Part shown: one piece after another, positions 1 to 5,238 of the stretch
Numbering within the stretch: the first letter of the stretch is position 1
Layout of the letters: every line of letters begins with the position of its first letter
Assembly (NCBI GenBank): GCA_017848205.1
Contig: JAGDDO010000439.1
Span: 1 to 5,254 of the forward strand
Direction: 5' to 3'
Source: Oscillospiraceae bacterium
Lineage (GTDB): Bacteria; Bacillota_A; Clostridia; Oscillospirales; Ruminococcaceae
Length of the DNA: 5,254 bases
The notes under the pieces: model-generated
The model's input: the letters and a program-made list of their open reading frames with translations, nothing else
What the model was told of the DNA's origin: nothing
Database searches by the model: none
Made by a program: the position numbers and the translations under genes

Positions 1-969
1 GACGAGATACAGTACCTGAACAAAAAGCAGCAGCAGAGCCTGCTTGAATATATCGAAAACGGCCAGATAACTCTTATTGCTTCAACGACAGAAAATCCGT
101 ACTTTGCTGTATTCAACGCTGTTATAAGCCGCTCTACTGTTTTTGAATTCAAGCCTGTAAGTGCTGAAGATATAGCAAAAGCTGTTGAACGTGCATTCCG
201 GGTACTTGAAGAGGAAAACGGATATACCATAACTGTCGAAGACGGTGTTATCGAACACATCGCCTATTCCTGCGGCGGTGATGTAAGAAAATCAATGAAC
301 ACTGCAGAACTCAGTGTTCTTTCCGGTGATGCTGATGAAAAAGGTATAACGGTCACTCTCGAAAGCGTAAAGCTCCTCGCCCAGCGAAGCAATATGAACT
401 ACGACCGTGACGGTTCACAGCACTACAATATTCTGTCCGCTCTTCAGAAATCCATCCGTGGTTCCGATGAAAATGCAGCACTTCACTATCTAGCAAGACT
501 GCTTGAAGCCGGCGATCTTATTTCCGCTACACGAAGACTTCTGGTTATTGCCGCCGAAGACGTTGGACTTGCCTATCCTGCTGCCATATCGATCGTAAAA
601 GCCTGCGTGGATTCCGCACTGCAGCTCGGAATGCCGGAGGCACGTATACCGTTAGCTGAGGCAGTTATACTTATGTGTACCTCACCAAAGTCAAACAGCG
701 CCATCTGTGCTATCGACGAAGCCCTGAACGATGTAAGGCACGGTGACTACGGCGACATTCCGGCGTATCTTAAGGACGGACATTATGCCGGAGCAGAAAA
801 GCTCGGAAACGCAACCGGTTATAAGTATCCGCACAATTACGTTAATCACTATGTAAAGCAGCAGTATCTTCCTGACGCTATAAAAGACAGGGTCTACTAC
901 CGTTTCGGTAACAACAAGCAGGAAAAAGCTGCTGAAGAGTACCGTAAAAAGATAACTTCCGGGAACTAA
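1..969 (+). CDS. rarA: Replication-associated recombination protein A (RarA/MgsA AAA+ ATPase), 5' end cut off by window
   Basis: This is the C-terminal 322 residues of RarA, the clamp-loader-like AAA+ ATPase that acts at stalled replication forks and DNA ends (role known from the family). The reading frame is open from base 1, so the start lies outside the window. RarA proteins are usually about 420-440 residues, so roughly 100-115 residues including the Walker A loop are missing. Visible in fragment numbering: Walker B DEI at residues 1-3, followed by the RarA-typical NKKQQQSLL stretch; sensor 1 TTEN at 29-32; the ISR arginine finger at R44; sensor 2 GGDVRK at 92-97. The RarA-specific tail follows: YDRDG (134-138), RGSDENAAL (from 153), AEDVGLA (185-191), SPKSN (228-232), GYKYPHNY (273-280) and QQYLP (287-291). 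The frame ends at TAA 967-969. There is no frameshift or internal stop. The converging transporter gene shares the terminator downstream. Identification is very secure. Confidence 0.96.
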   Translation, partial: DEIQYLNKKQQQSLLEYIENGQITLIASTTENPYFAVFNAVISRSTVFEFKPVSAEDIAKAVERAFRVLEEENGYTITVEDGVIEHIAYSCGGDVRKSMNTAELSVLSGDADEKGITVTLESVKLLAQRSNMNYDRDGSQHYNILSALQKSIRGSDENAALHYLARLLEAGDLISATRRLLVIAAEDVGLAYPAAISIVKACVDSALQLGMPEARIPLAEAVILMCTSPKSNSAICAIDEALNDVRHGDYGDIPAYLKDGHYAGAEKLGNATGYKYPHNYVNHYVKQQYLPDAIKDRVYYRFGNNKQEKAAEEYRKKITSGN

Positions 970-1020
970 GCTTTAGGAAAACCTGATTTAATATTCATCG
1001 CCGGGTTCACCGGGATACGA

Positions 1021-1057
1021 AAAACCGCAGTTTCATAAGATACTGCGGTTTTGTTTT
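1021..1057. terminator. Bidirectional intrinsic terminator between rarA and the CDF gene
   Basis: A perfect 11-bp stem, AAAACCGCAGT (1021-1031) against ACTGCGGTTTT (1042-1052), closes a 10-base loop. On the plus strand it ends in TTTT-G-TTTT (1049-1057), which suits termination of rarA, whose stop is 51 bases upstream. On the minus strand the second arm ends in TTTTT (complement of 1020-1024), and the transporter stop codon is only 8 bases before the hairpin. It can therefore serve both converging genes. Confidence 0.85.
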
Positions 1058-1060
1058 CTG

Positions 1061-2230
1061 TTATTCAATATAGGTTCTGTCAAAGGTTATGACAGTGTGA
1101 TATTTCACTCCGTCCCCTTCAAAGACAGAATCTATTTTTTTCTTTATCTCGTCATTGGTTAGTTTCACGTCAAACGGAACAACAACATCAAATATCATGT
1201 TGATGTCATACTCACCTGAGGTGATACGGAAATCATGAATACTCATGCGCTCGTCAATGCTTTTTACAGTGACATTCATACGCGAACGGAGTTCATTGAC
1301 CTGTTCATTGTCCACATCCACCGGATCGGTATGTATAGTCATGATTATACCAAGCTCGTCAAAAATATCACGTTCACAGGCGTCGATAAGTTCATGGATT
1401 ATAACAATGTTTTCTTTGCTGCTTACCTCCGCGTGACAGCTTGCGAGCATATTACCCGGACCATAGTCATGCACTATCAGATCATGCACGCCGATTATTT
1501 TTTCCTTTTCCATGAGCATGTCGTTTATCTTTTTGACCAAAGCCGGATCTGCCGGTTTACCGATAAGGTGATCGACGGTCTCTTTAACGATGCCGTAACC
1601 GCCTTTTATGATAAACAAAGAAACCAGAATACCCATCACTGCATCAACAGGAAGCTTTGTAAACAATGTGGATATCAGACCGATAAGAGCAGCCAGAGTA
1701 GAAACAACGTCATTTCTGCTGTCCTCAGAAGTAGCGAGCATAACTGAGGAATTGATCTTTGTGCCAAGTTTTCTGTTAAACACAGACATCCATAGTTTGA
1801 CCCCGATGGAAGCCACAAGCGATAACACCGCACCCCAGGTAAACTTAAGTTCTTCAGGATCAAAAAGCTTTAAAAATGAATTTCTCAGAAGTTCAAAACC
1901 TACGAGAAGAATGATAAAGGAAATTACAAGTGAAGTGAGATATTCAACCCTGCCGTGGCCGAAGGGATGATCCTTGTCAGACGGTTTGGCTGCCGCCTTG
2001 TAGCCGATCATTGTAATAATGCAGCTTGCACTGTCTGACAGGTTATTGAATGCATCTGAAATGATAGCAATAGATGAAGTGAGGAATCCCACGAGGTATT
2101 TTATAACAAAAAGCAGTATGTTGCAGACTATACCAGTCACACTGCTGAGCATGCCGTATTTTTCACGTACCTTTATATCATCAGTTTTTTCATAGTCTTT
2201 AACAAATCTTTTAACAAGAAAATCAGTCAT
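1061..2230 (-). CDS. Cation diffusion facilitator (CDF) family transporter, probable Mn(II)/divalent metal exporter with two tandem C-terminal domains
   Basis: This 389-residue protein is an integral membrane metal/proton antiporter of the CDF family, expected to export divalent cations from the cytoplasm. About six membrane segments can be read at roughly 29-50, 52-76, 97-118, 131-150, 174-192 and 194-212. The family signature DHPFGHGRVEYL lies at 87-98 after TM2. The transport-site residues are N62xxxD66 in TM2 (within DAFNNLSD) and D170xxxD174 in TM5. Zn(II) CDFs usually have His or Asp at the first position of each pair, and the N-D-D-D set is what I recall for MntE-type Mn(II) exporters. 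A first cytoplasmic tail domain (about 226-304) keeps the dimer-interface metal-binding pattern: VHD at 248-250, H266, and H300-T-D302. A second similar domain follows at about 326-389, which makes the protein longer than the usual roughly 300 residues. The ATG at 2228-2230 is preceded by AGAGGGG (complement of 2240-2246), nine bases upstream. The gene stands alone with its own promoter. Family is certain, the metal is an inference. Confidence 0.93.
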   Translation of the reverse strand: MTDFLVKRFVKDYEKTDDIKVREKYGMLSSVTGIVCNILLFVIKYLVGFLTSSIAIISDAFNNLSDSASCIITMIGYKAAAKPSDKDHPFGHGRVEYLTSLVISFIILLVGFELLRNSFLKLFDPEELKFTWGAVLSLVASIGVKLWMSVFNRKLGTKINSSVMLATSEDSRNDVVSTLAALIGLISTLFTKLPVDAVMGILVSLFIIKGGYGIVKETVDHLIGKPADPALVKKINDMLMEKEKIIGVHDLIVHDYGPGNMLASCHAEVSSKENIVIIHELIDACERDIFDELGIIMTIHTDPVDVDNEQVNELRSRMNVTVKSIDERMSIHDFRITSGEYDINMIFDVVVPFDVKLTNDEIKKKIDSVFEGDGVKYHTVITFDRTYIE

Positions 2231-2239
2231 TGTAATTAT

Positions 2240-2246
2240 CCCCTCT
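2240..2246 (-). promoter_or_regulatory. Ribosome binding site of the CDF gene
   Basis: Read on the minus strand this is AGAGGGG, nine bases before the ATG at 2230. It supports that start codon. Its first base is also the last paired base of the leader stem-loop, so folding of the leader could change access to it. Confidence 0.7.
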
Positions 2247-2279
2247 GAAGACCGGACGAACTATCGCACCGGATCTTCA
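2246..2279 (-). promoter_or_regulatory. Stem-loop in the 5' leader of the CDF gene, abutting the ribosome binding site
   Basis: The arms TGAAGACCGG (2246-2255) and CCGG-A-TCTTCA (2269-2279) pair over 10 bp with a single bulged base at 2273. Inside, CGA (2257-2259) can pair with TCG (2264-2266) around a four-base loop. The stem lies entirely in the predicted untranslated leader of the transporter and ends at the first base of its ribosome binding site. A competing pairing also exists: AGACCG (2249-2254) with CGGTCT (2292-2297). No known riboswitch consensus was recognised, so a regulatory role is inferred from position and structure only. Confidence 0.5.
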
Positions 2280-2330
2280 TAAATATGCAGTCGGTCTGAA
2301 GCTTAAAAAAAGCATCATCCGATTCATTAA

Positions 2331-2359
2331 ATTATAACAGATTGTACTCTTTAAGTCAA
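2331..2359 (-). promoter_or_regulatory. Sigma-A type promoter of the CDF gene (extended -10)
   Basis: On the minus strand, TTGACT (complement of 2354-2359) is followed after 17 bases by a perfect TATAAT (complement of 2331-2336). The bases just before it, TGT, give an extended -10. Transcription would start near 2324, leaving a leader of roughly 90 bases before the ATG at 2230. That leader holds the stem-loop described separately. The match is strong, but the start site is a prediction. Confidence 0.75.
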
Positions 2360-2420
2360 TGTGCCGCAGTTCTTATTCATGTACACTGTTCAGTTATTAC
2401 GCATATTATTTTCTAAAAAT

Positions 2421-2450
2421 ACTATTGACAAATAGTTTAATTTGTACTAT
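2421..2450 (+). promoter_or_regulatory. Candidate operator: overlapping dyads across the AIM24-gene promoter
   Basis: Three overlapping dyads lie here. ACTATT (2421-2426) and AATAGT (2431-2436) form a perfect 6-bp inverted repeat around GACA, straddling the -35. ACAAAT (2428-2433) and ATTTGT (2440-2445) form a second perfect 6-bp inverted repeat inside the spacer. ATAGT (2432-2436) and ACTAT (2446-2450) form a third. A dimeric repressor bound here would block RNA polymerase. The region is AT-rich, so chance dyads are possible and no regulator gene is in view. Confidence 0.35.
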
Positions 2451-2453
2451 ACT
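2425..2453 (+). promoter_or_regulatory. Sigma-A type promoter of the AIM24-family gene
   Basis: A perfect -35 TTGACA (2425-2430), a 17-base spacer and the -10 TATACT (2448-2453) give a near-consensus promoter. It predicts a start around 2460 and a short leader of about 30 bases. With the perfect ribosome binding site downstream, this suggests strong expression unless repressed. The promoter is covered by short inverted repeats (see the operator candidate). Confidence 0.82.
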
Positions 2454-2477
2454 CTAATTATAATTTTTTTACACAAC

Positions 2478-2484
2478 AGGAGGT
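2478..2484 (+). promoter_or_regulatory. Ribosome binding site of the AIM24-family gene
   Basis: AGGAGGT is a perfect match to the anti-Shine-Dalgarno sequence, six bases before the ATG at 2491. It fixes that start codon and suggests efficient translation. Confidence 0.9.
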
Positions 2485-2490
2485 ATATTT

Positions 2491-3171
2491 ATGAACTACA
2501 CTATTACAGGCGCACCGTTCCCGGTTGTTTCCTGCGAATTATCTGCAGGAGAATCAATGAACTGCCAGAAGGGCGCAATGGTTTGGATGACTGAAAACAT
2601 GAAAATGCAGACAAGTACTGAAGGCGGACTCGGCAAGATGTTTACAAGAGCACTTTCAGGTGAGTCTATTTTCCACAACACTTATACTGCAGAAAAAACA
2701 GACGGTATGATCACTTTCGGTGCAAGCTGTCCGGGTAACATTCTCGAATTTGATATCTCACCAACGAACACTATCGTCGGCCAGAAAGGCTCCTACCTTG
2801 CATCTGAAACAAGTGTTGCTTTCGAAACATTCTTCCAGAAGAAGCTCGGTGCCGGTTTATTCGGCGGTGAAGGCTTTATTCTTCAGAAGTTCACAGGCAG
2901 CGGCAAGGTTTTCCTTGAAATAGACGGAAGCGTAGTTCAGTACACACTTCAGCCAGGTGAAACAATGCTCGTAGATACCGGATATCTCGCAGCTATGGAC
3001 GCAACAGTTTCCATCAGCATCGATCAGGTAAAGGGCATCGGCAACGCACTCTTCGGCGGTGAAGGCTTATTCAATACAAAGCTTACCGGCCCTGGCCGCA
3101 TCTGGCTCCAGACAATGCCTATTGCACAGTTTGCAGGTTCGATCATTCCTTACATTCCTGCAAAGGGCTAA
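2491..3171 (+). CDS. AIM24 / TIGR00266 family protein (DUF124)
   Basis: This 226-residue protein belongs to the AIM24 (TIGR00266, formerly DUF124) family, compact beta-rich proteins widespread in bacteria and related to a yeast mitochondrial biogenesis factor. The bacterial biochemical role is not known to me and I assign none. Visible features: an N-terminal beta segment with ESMNCQKGAMVWM (21-33); GGLGKMFTRALSGES (45-59); the central KKLGAGLFGGEGF block (117-129) followed by TGSGKVFLE; LQPGETMLVDTGYLAAMD (153-170); and a second LFGGEGLF (187-194) followed by TGPGRIWLQTMP, the family's usual C-terminal signature. No signal peptide or membrane segment is seen, so it is probably cytoplasmic. 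The two GGEG blocks form an internal repeat, also visible as a 17-base exact DNA repeat. Length is normal for the family. It is a single-gene unit with a strong promoter upstream and a hairpin terminator downstream. Confidence 0.93.
   Translation: MNYTITGAPFPVVSCELSAGESMNCQKGAMVWMTENMKMQTSTEGGLGKMFTRALSGESIFHNTYTAEKTDGMITFGASCPGNILEFDISPTNTIVGQKGSYLASETSVAFETFFQKKLGAGLFGGEGFILQKFTGSGKVFLEIDGSVVQYTLQPGETMLVDTGYLAAMDATVSISIDQVKGIGNALFGGEGLFNTKLTGPGRIWLQTMPIAQFAGSIIPYIPAKG
2860..3068 (+). repeat. In-frame 17-base direct repeat pair inside the AIM24-family gene
   Basis: TTCGGCGGTGAAGGCTT occurs at 2860-2876 and again at 3052-3068, exactly 192 bases (64 codons) apart and in the same frame. It encodes the FGGEG core of the two halves of the protein. 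The surrounding residues are also similar: TGSGKVFLE in the first copy against TGPGRIWLQ in the second. Confidence 0.8.
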
Positions 3172-3200
3172 TAGCCAATAATAGCAGATCACAAAAATTT

Positions 3201-3239
3201 AACTGGTCTTCCGAAGTTTTTCAGAAGACCAGTTTTTTT
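3201..3239. terminator. Intrinsic terminator of the AIM24-family gene
   Basis: AACTGGTCTTC (3201-3211) pairs with GAAGACCAGTT (3224-3234) over 11 bp around a 12-base loop, and runs into seven T residues (3233-3239). The stop codon of the AIM24 gene is 29 bases upstream. On the minus strand the hairpin is followed by TTAAATTTTT, so it could also act as a backup terminator for the converging CotH gene. Confidence 0.88.
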
Positions 3240-3257
3240 ATTATGTCTAAACATACG

Positions 3258-3292
3258 AACAGCCCATCTGTCACGTAATCAGATGGGCTGTT
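3258..3292. terminator. Second strong hairpin between the convergent AIM24 and CotH genes
   Basis: AACAGCCCATCTG (3258-3270) pairs perfectly with CAGATGGGCTGTT (3280-3292), 13 bp around a 9-base loop. It lies 39 bases beyond the minus-strand CotH stop codon, where that gene's terminator would be expected. Neither strand has a good T-tract after the stem (TTATTAT on plus, TTCGTATG on minus). It may therefore protect the mRNA end, or work together with the neighbouring hairpin, rather than terminate alone. Confidence 0.55.
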
Positions 3293-3331
3293 ATTATAGT
3301 CTGAAATAATCCGAATAAACCGATTCAGAAT

Positions 3332-4972
3332 TTACTTGTGCCAGTAATCGTTAAGGAACTTAACTCTGCTTTCGAGCCATTCGTGAAGATAATCTGCTGC
3401 TTCCTCTTCGTTTTTGCATGAAAGAGCTCTTTGGGTAAGTTCATGAGCAAAATCTGTTCCTTTGCCGAGGTTATTCCATTTTTTATAGTTGTTTTCAAAT
3501 GCAGTTTTATACTCGACCTTATCGTTTTCTATAAGTTTTAAAGCACGGTCGAACACGCCGCTGTCATAGGCTGATGTCCACTTTTCTCTGATTATGTCAC
3601 GATACCATGACTGATTCATAAGAACTGCAAGCCATGGATTGATTAATTCGTACTGTTCAGGATCACTCGGATCAACTACCGCAGGAGAATTTACATCAGG
3701 AACTATACTTGCAGCGTAGAAACCTGTTCCGTCTGCACAACGATCCTTGTTACCCATAGCAGAGTCAAAATCCCACGGAGCTTCAAAGTGAAGTTTTTTG
3801 TCACCTTCAGCACTGAAGTCCGCATCCATAAAGAAACTTGACCAGTAAATATCAGCATCACATGTTACCTCACTGATAACATACATATCAGCAAGTGATT
3901 CAACGTCAACGACTTTTCTTACCGCCTCTTCCGGAGTAATTTTATCAGTTTCAGTTATTTTAGTAAAGTCATCGTTAAATTCAAAAGCTTTGTTGTGATA
4001 AGCAGCTTCATACATTATCTTATAAGTATTCTTTACGAAACCTTCGAAAAAATCATGCTGATCTTTTGATGCAATATCATTTTTTATGGTAATACCAATA
4101 GTCAGATCTGGCCAGTATTTAGACAAAGGTGTCATCATACGTCCCTTTTCATCGCCGTTAAATGATTCGAGTTTCGCATTTTTTTCATAATCAATATCGA
4201 AAGTCTGCAGTTCAGCTTCATCTTCAAATACATAATTACCGTCAAATTCAAGGAAATAGCCAATGTCTGTACCGGTATAATCCTTAGGTGCATCAAAAAT
4301 ATCTACACGATCCTTGTTTATCTGCTGAAACTCCGCAAGCAGATAAACACCTAAATACTCGCCGTTCAGATCTACCTCTACAAATTTTGCATCAGAAGCA
4401 TAAAGCCCGTCTTTTTCAAGTATTTCACGTGAAATACTAAGTGCAGTTTTGTTTCTGAGCATTGAAGCATCTTTATATTCAGCAAGAAGCACCCAGTTTT
4501 TCATTGCATTGTCATTATTAAGACCTTTAATCGTCTGTTTTTCATTAAATTTGATTCTGAAAGGCCTTTTGTCATACATTGTAGTCCAGTTACCGCGAAC
4601 CTTAACATCTGCCGGAACGCTGTCAAGAAGAACGGATCCGTCCGGGTCACGAAGTGATATCGTACACGCTTCATAATATGGTTCCGGAGGAGCATCGGAA
4701 CCTTCTAAGCCACATGATAACGCAACTACTCTTGAAAGTGTCTCGGTCGCAAAATCCGTTGCATTCTCTTCCTTGCTTACCGTCTGAATTGACACACGCT
4801 GCATACATAAGTTACTGTAATCCGGTTCTTCTTCCTTTGATGTTTCAATCTGACTCTGACCAGCGGCGTTTTGATCAGCTGAATTGTTCTCTGATTGCCC
4901 TGCGCCGCCTGCTGTGCATGATGTTAGCATAAGCAAAGCACTTAGGGCAGCAATGATCTTTGTGTACTTCAT
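3332..4972 (-). CDS. CotH kinase family lipoprotein
   Basis: This 546-residue protein is a secreted, membrane-anchored member of the CotH family, named for the Bacillus spore-coat kinase CotH, which phosphorylates coat proteins. A lipoprotein signal is clear: MKYTK, a hydrophobic stretch, then the lipobox LTSC with Cys19 as the lipidated residue. Residues 20-52 form a low-complexity Gln/Asn/Ser/Glu-rich linker. CotH landmarks in order: VKVRGNWT (123-130), KRPFRIKF (135-142), KNWVLLAEYKDASMLRNKTAL (158-178), KFVEVDLNGEYLGVYLLAEF (196-215), YWSSFFMDAD (376-385) and the near-invariant PWDFDSAMG (399-407), whose Asp residues belong to the active-site region in the family. A helical C-terminal region (about 445-546) ends in NDYWHK. 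No dockerin, SLH or sortase motif is present. ATG at 4970-4972 is preceded by AAGGAGA (complement of 4982-4988), nine bases upstream. The target is unknown. In other genomes CotH genes can neighbour VTC-type polyphosphate genes, but none is in this window. Family assignment is secure, kinase activity is not shown. Confidence 0.92.
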   Translation of the reverse strand: MKYTKIIAALSALLMLTSCTAGGAGQSENNSADQNAAGQSQIETSKEEEPDYSNLCMQRVSIQTVSKEENATDFATETLSRVVALSCGLEGSDAPPEPYYEACTISLRDPDGSVLLDSVPADVKVRGNWTTMYDKRPFRIKFNEKQTIKGLNNDNAMKNWVLLAEYKDASMLRNKTALSISREILEKDGLYASDAKFVEVDLNGEYLGVYLLAEFQQINKDRVDIFDAPKDYTGTDIGYFLEFDGNYVFEDEAELQTFDIDYEKNAKLESFNGDEKGRMMTPLSKYWPDLTIGITIKNDIASKDQHDFFEGFVKNTYKIMYEAAYHNKAFEFNDDFTKITETDKITPEEAVRKVVDVESLADMYVISEVTCDADIYWSSFFMDADFSAEGDKKLHFEAPWDFDSAMGNKDRCADGTGFYAASIVPDVNSPAVVDPSDPEQYELINPWLAVLMNQSWYRDIIREKWTSAYDSGVFDRALKLIENDKVEYKTAFENNYKKWNNLGKGTDFAHELTQRALSCKNEEEAADYLHEWLESRVKFLNDYWHK

Positions 4973-4981
4973 AGTGTTGGT

Positions 4982-4988
4982 TCTCCTT
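4982..4988 (-). promoter_or_regulatory. Ribosome binding site of the CotH-family gene
   Basis: The minus strand reads AAGGAGA nine bases before the ATG at 4972. It supports this start, which also gives a proper lipoprotein signal peptide. Confidence 0.85.
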
Positions 4989-5062
4989 ATAATATTACGT
5001 CGGAATTACAGTTAACGCAAAAATTTTAATTCGATTTCTATAATTATTAAAATGATGTTTTC

Positions 5063-5091
5063 AGTATACCATACCTATAAAAGTTAATCAA
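5063..5091 (-). promoter_or_regulatory. Probable promoter of the CotH-family gene (extended -10)
   Basis: On the minus strand TTGATT (complement of 5086-5091) is followed after 17 bases by TATACT (complement of 5063-5068), with TGG directly before it as an extended -10. Transcription would begin near 5056, giving a leader of about 80 AT-rich bases. The -35 matches consensus at only four of six positions, and the region is AT-rich, so confidence is moderate. Confidence 0.55.
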
Positions 5092-5140
5092 TATATTTCT
5101 TGCGATTTTAACCTTTTTGTAAACTTTGCATAACATATCA

Positions 5141-5151
5141 CTATGTCATAG
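5141..5151. repeat. Short palindrome upstream of the CotH-gene promoter
   Basis: CTATG-T-CATAG is a perfect 5-bp inverted repeat around one base, nested in TAAC (5131-5134) and GTTA (5151-5154). It sits about 50 bases upstream of the predicted -35 of the CotH gene. It could be a protein binding site for that gene or for an unseen gene to the right. It could also be chance in AT-rich DNA. Confidence 0.25.
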
Positions 5152-5174
5152 TTAAGGGAAACAATGATTAAATC

Positions 5175-5238
5175 GGAAATCCAGCTTCGCCGGATTTCCT
5201 GAGGTTGGAATTGCGTGGCTTCGCCCTGTGGCCCATGC
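5175..5238. repeat. Compact two-hairpin intergenic element with shared GCTTCGCC core
   Basis: The first hairpin pairs GGAAATCC (5175-5182) with GGATTTCC (5192-5199), with an inner GC-TTC-GC mini-stem at its tip. The second pairs GCGTGG (5213-5218) with CCATGC (5233-5238), including one G-T wobble. Both contain the octamer GCTTCGCC (5184-5191 and 5218-5225). The stretch is visibly richer in G and C than the AT-rich DNA on both sides. It contains no supported reading frame. It looks like an intergenic repeat or part of a structured RNA that may continue beyond the window. Its identity is unknown. Confidence 0.5.

Noticed and set aside
1001..1014. Small CCGG-GTTCA-CCGG hairpin after rarA
   Set aside because: A four-base stem without a T-tract is too weak to call next to the 11-bp terminator that follows.
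1235..1970. Open frames on the plus strand opposite the CDF gene (for example 1235-1747 and 1608-1970)
   Set aside because: They lie antisense to a well-conserved transporter, have no ribosome binding site of note, and their translations resemble no family I know. They are shadows of the real gene.
2231..2324. yybP-ykoY manganese riboswitch in the transporter leader
   Set aside because: The leader is short and I do not find the conserved loop sequences of that class; the only GGGGA is part of the ribosome binding site. The stem-loop is reported without a class name.
3332..3420. Dockerin or other cellulosome module at the C-terminus of the CotH protein
   Set aside because: The last residues, ending NDYWHK, lack the duplicated calcium-binding loops of dockerins.
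4449..4932. Open frames on either strand overlapping the 5' part of the CotH-family gene
   Set aside because: The real frame has a lipobox, a ribosome binding site and continuous CotH motifs. The others are short, low in family signal, and lack starts with proper spacing.
5126..5154. Possible plus-strand promoter TTGCAT - 17 bases - TAGTTA
   Set aside because: Both hexamers are weak matches, the region is AT-rich, and no plus-strand gene is seen before the window ends.
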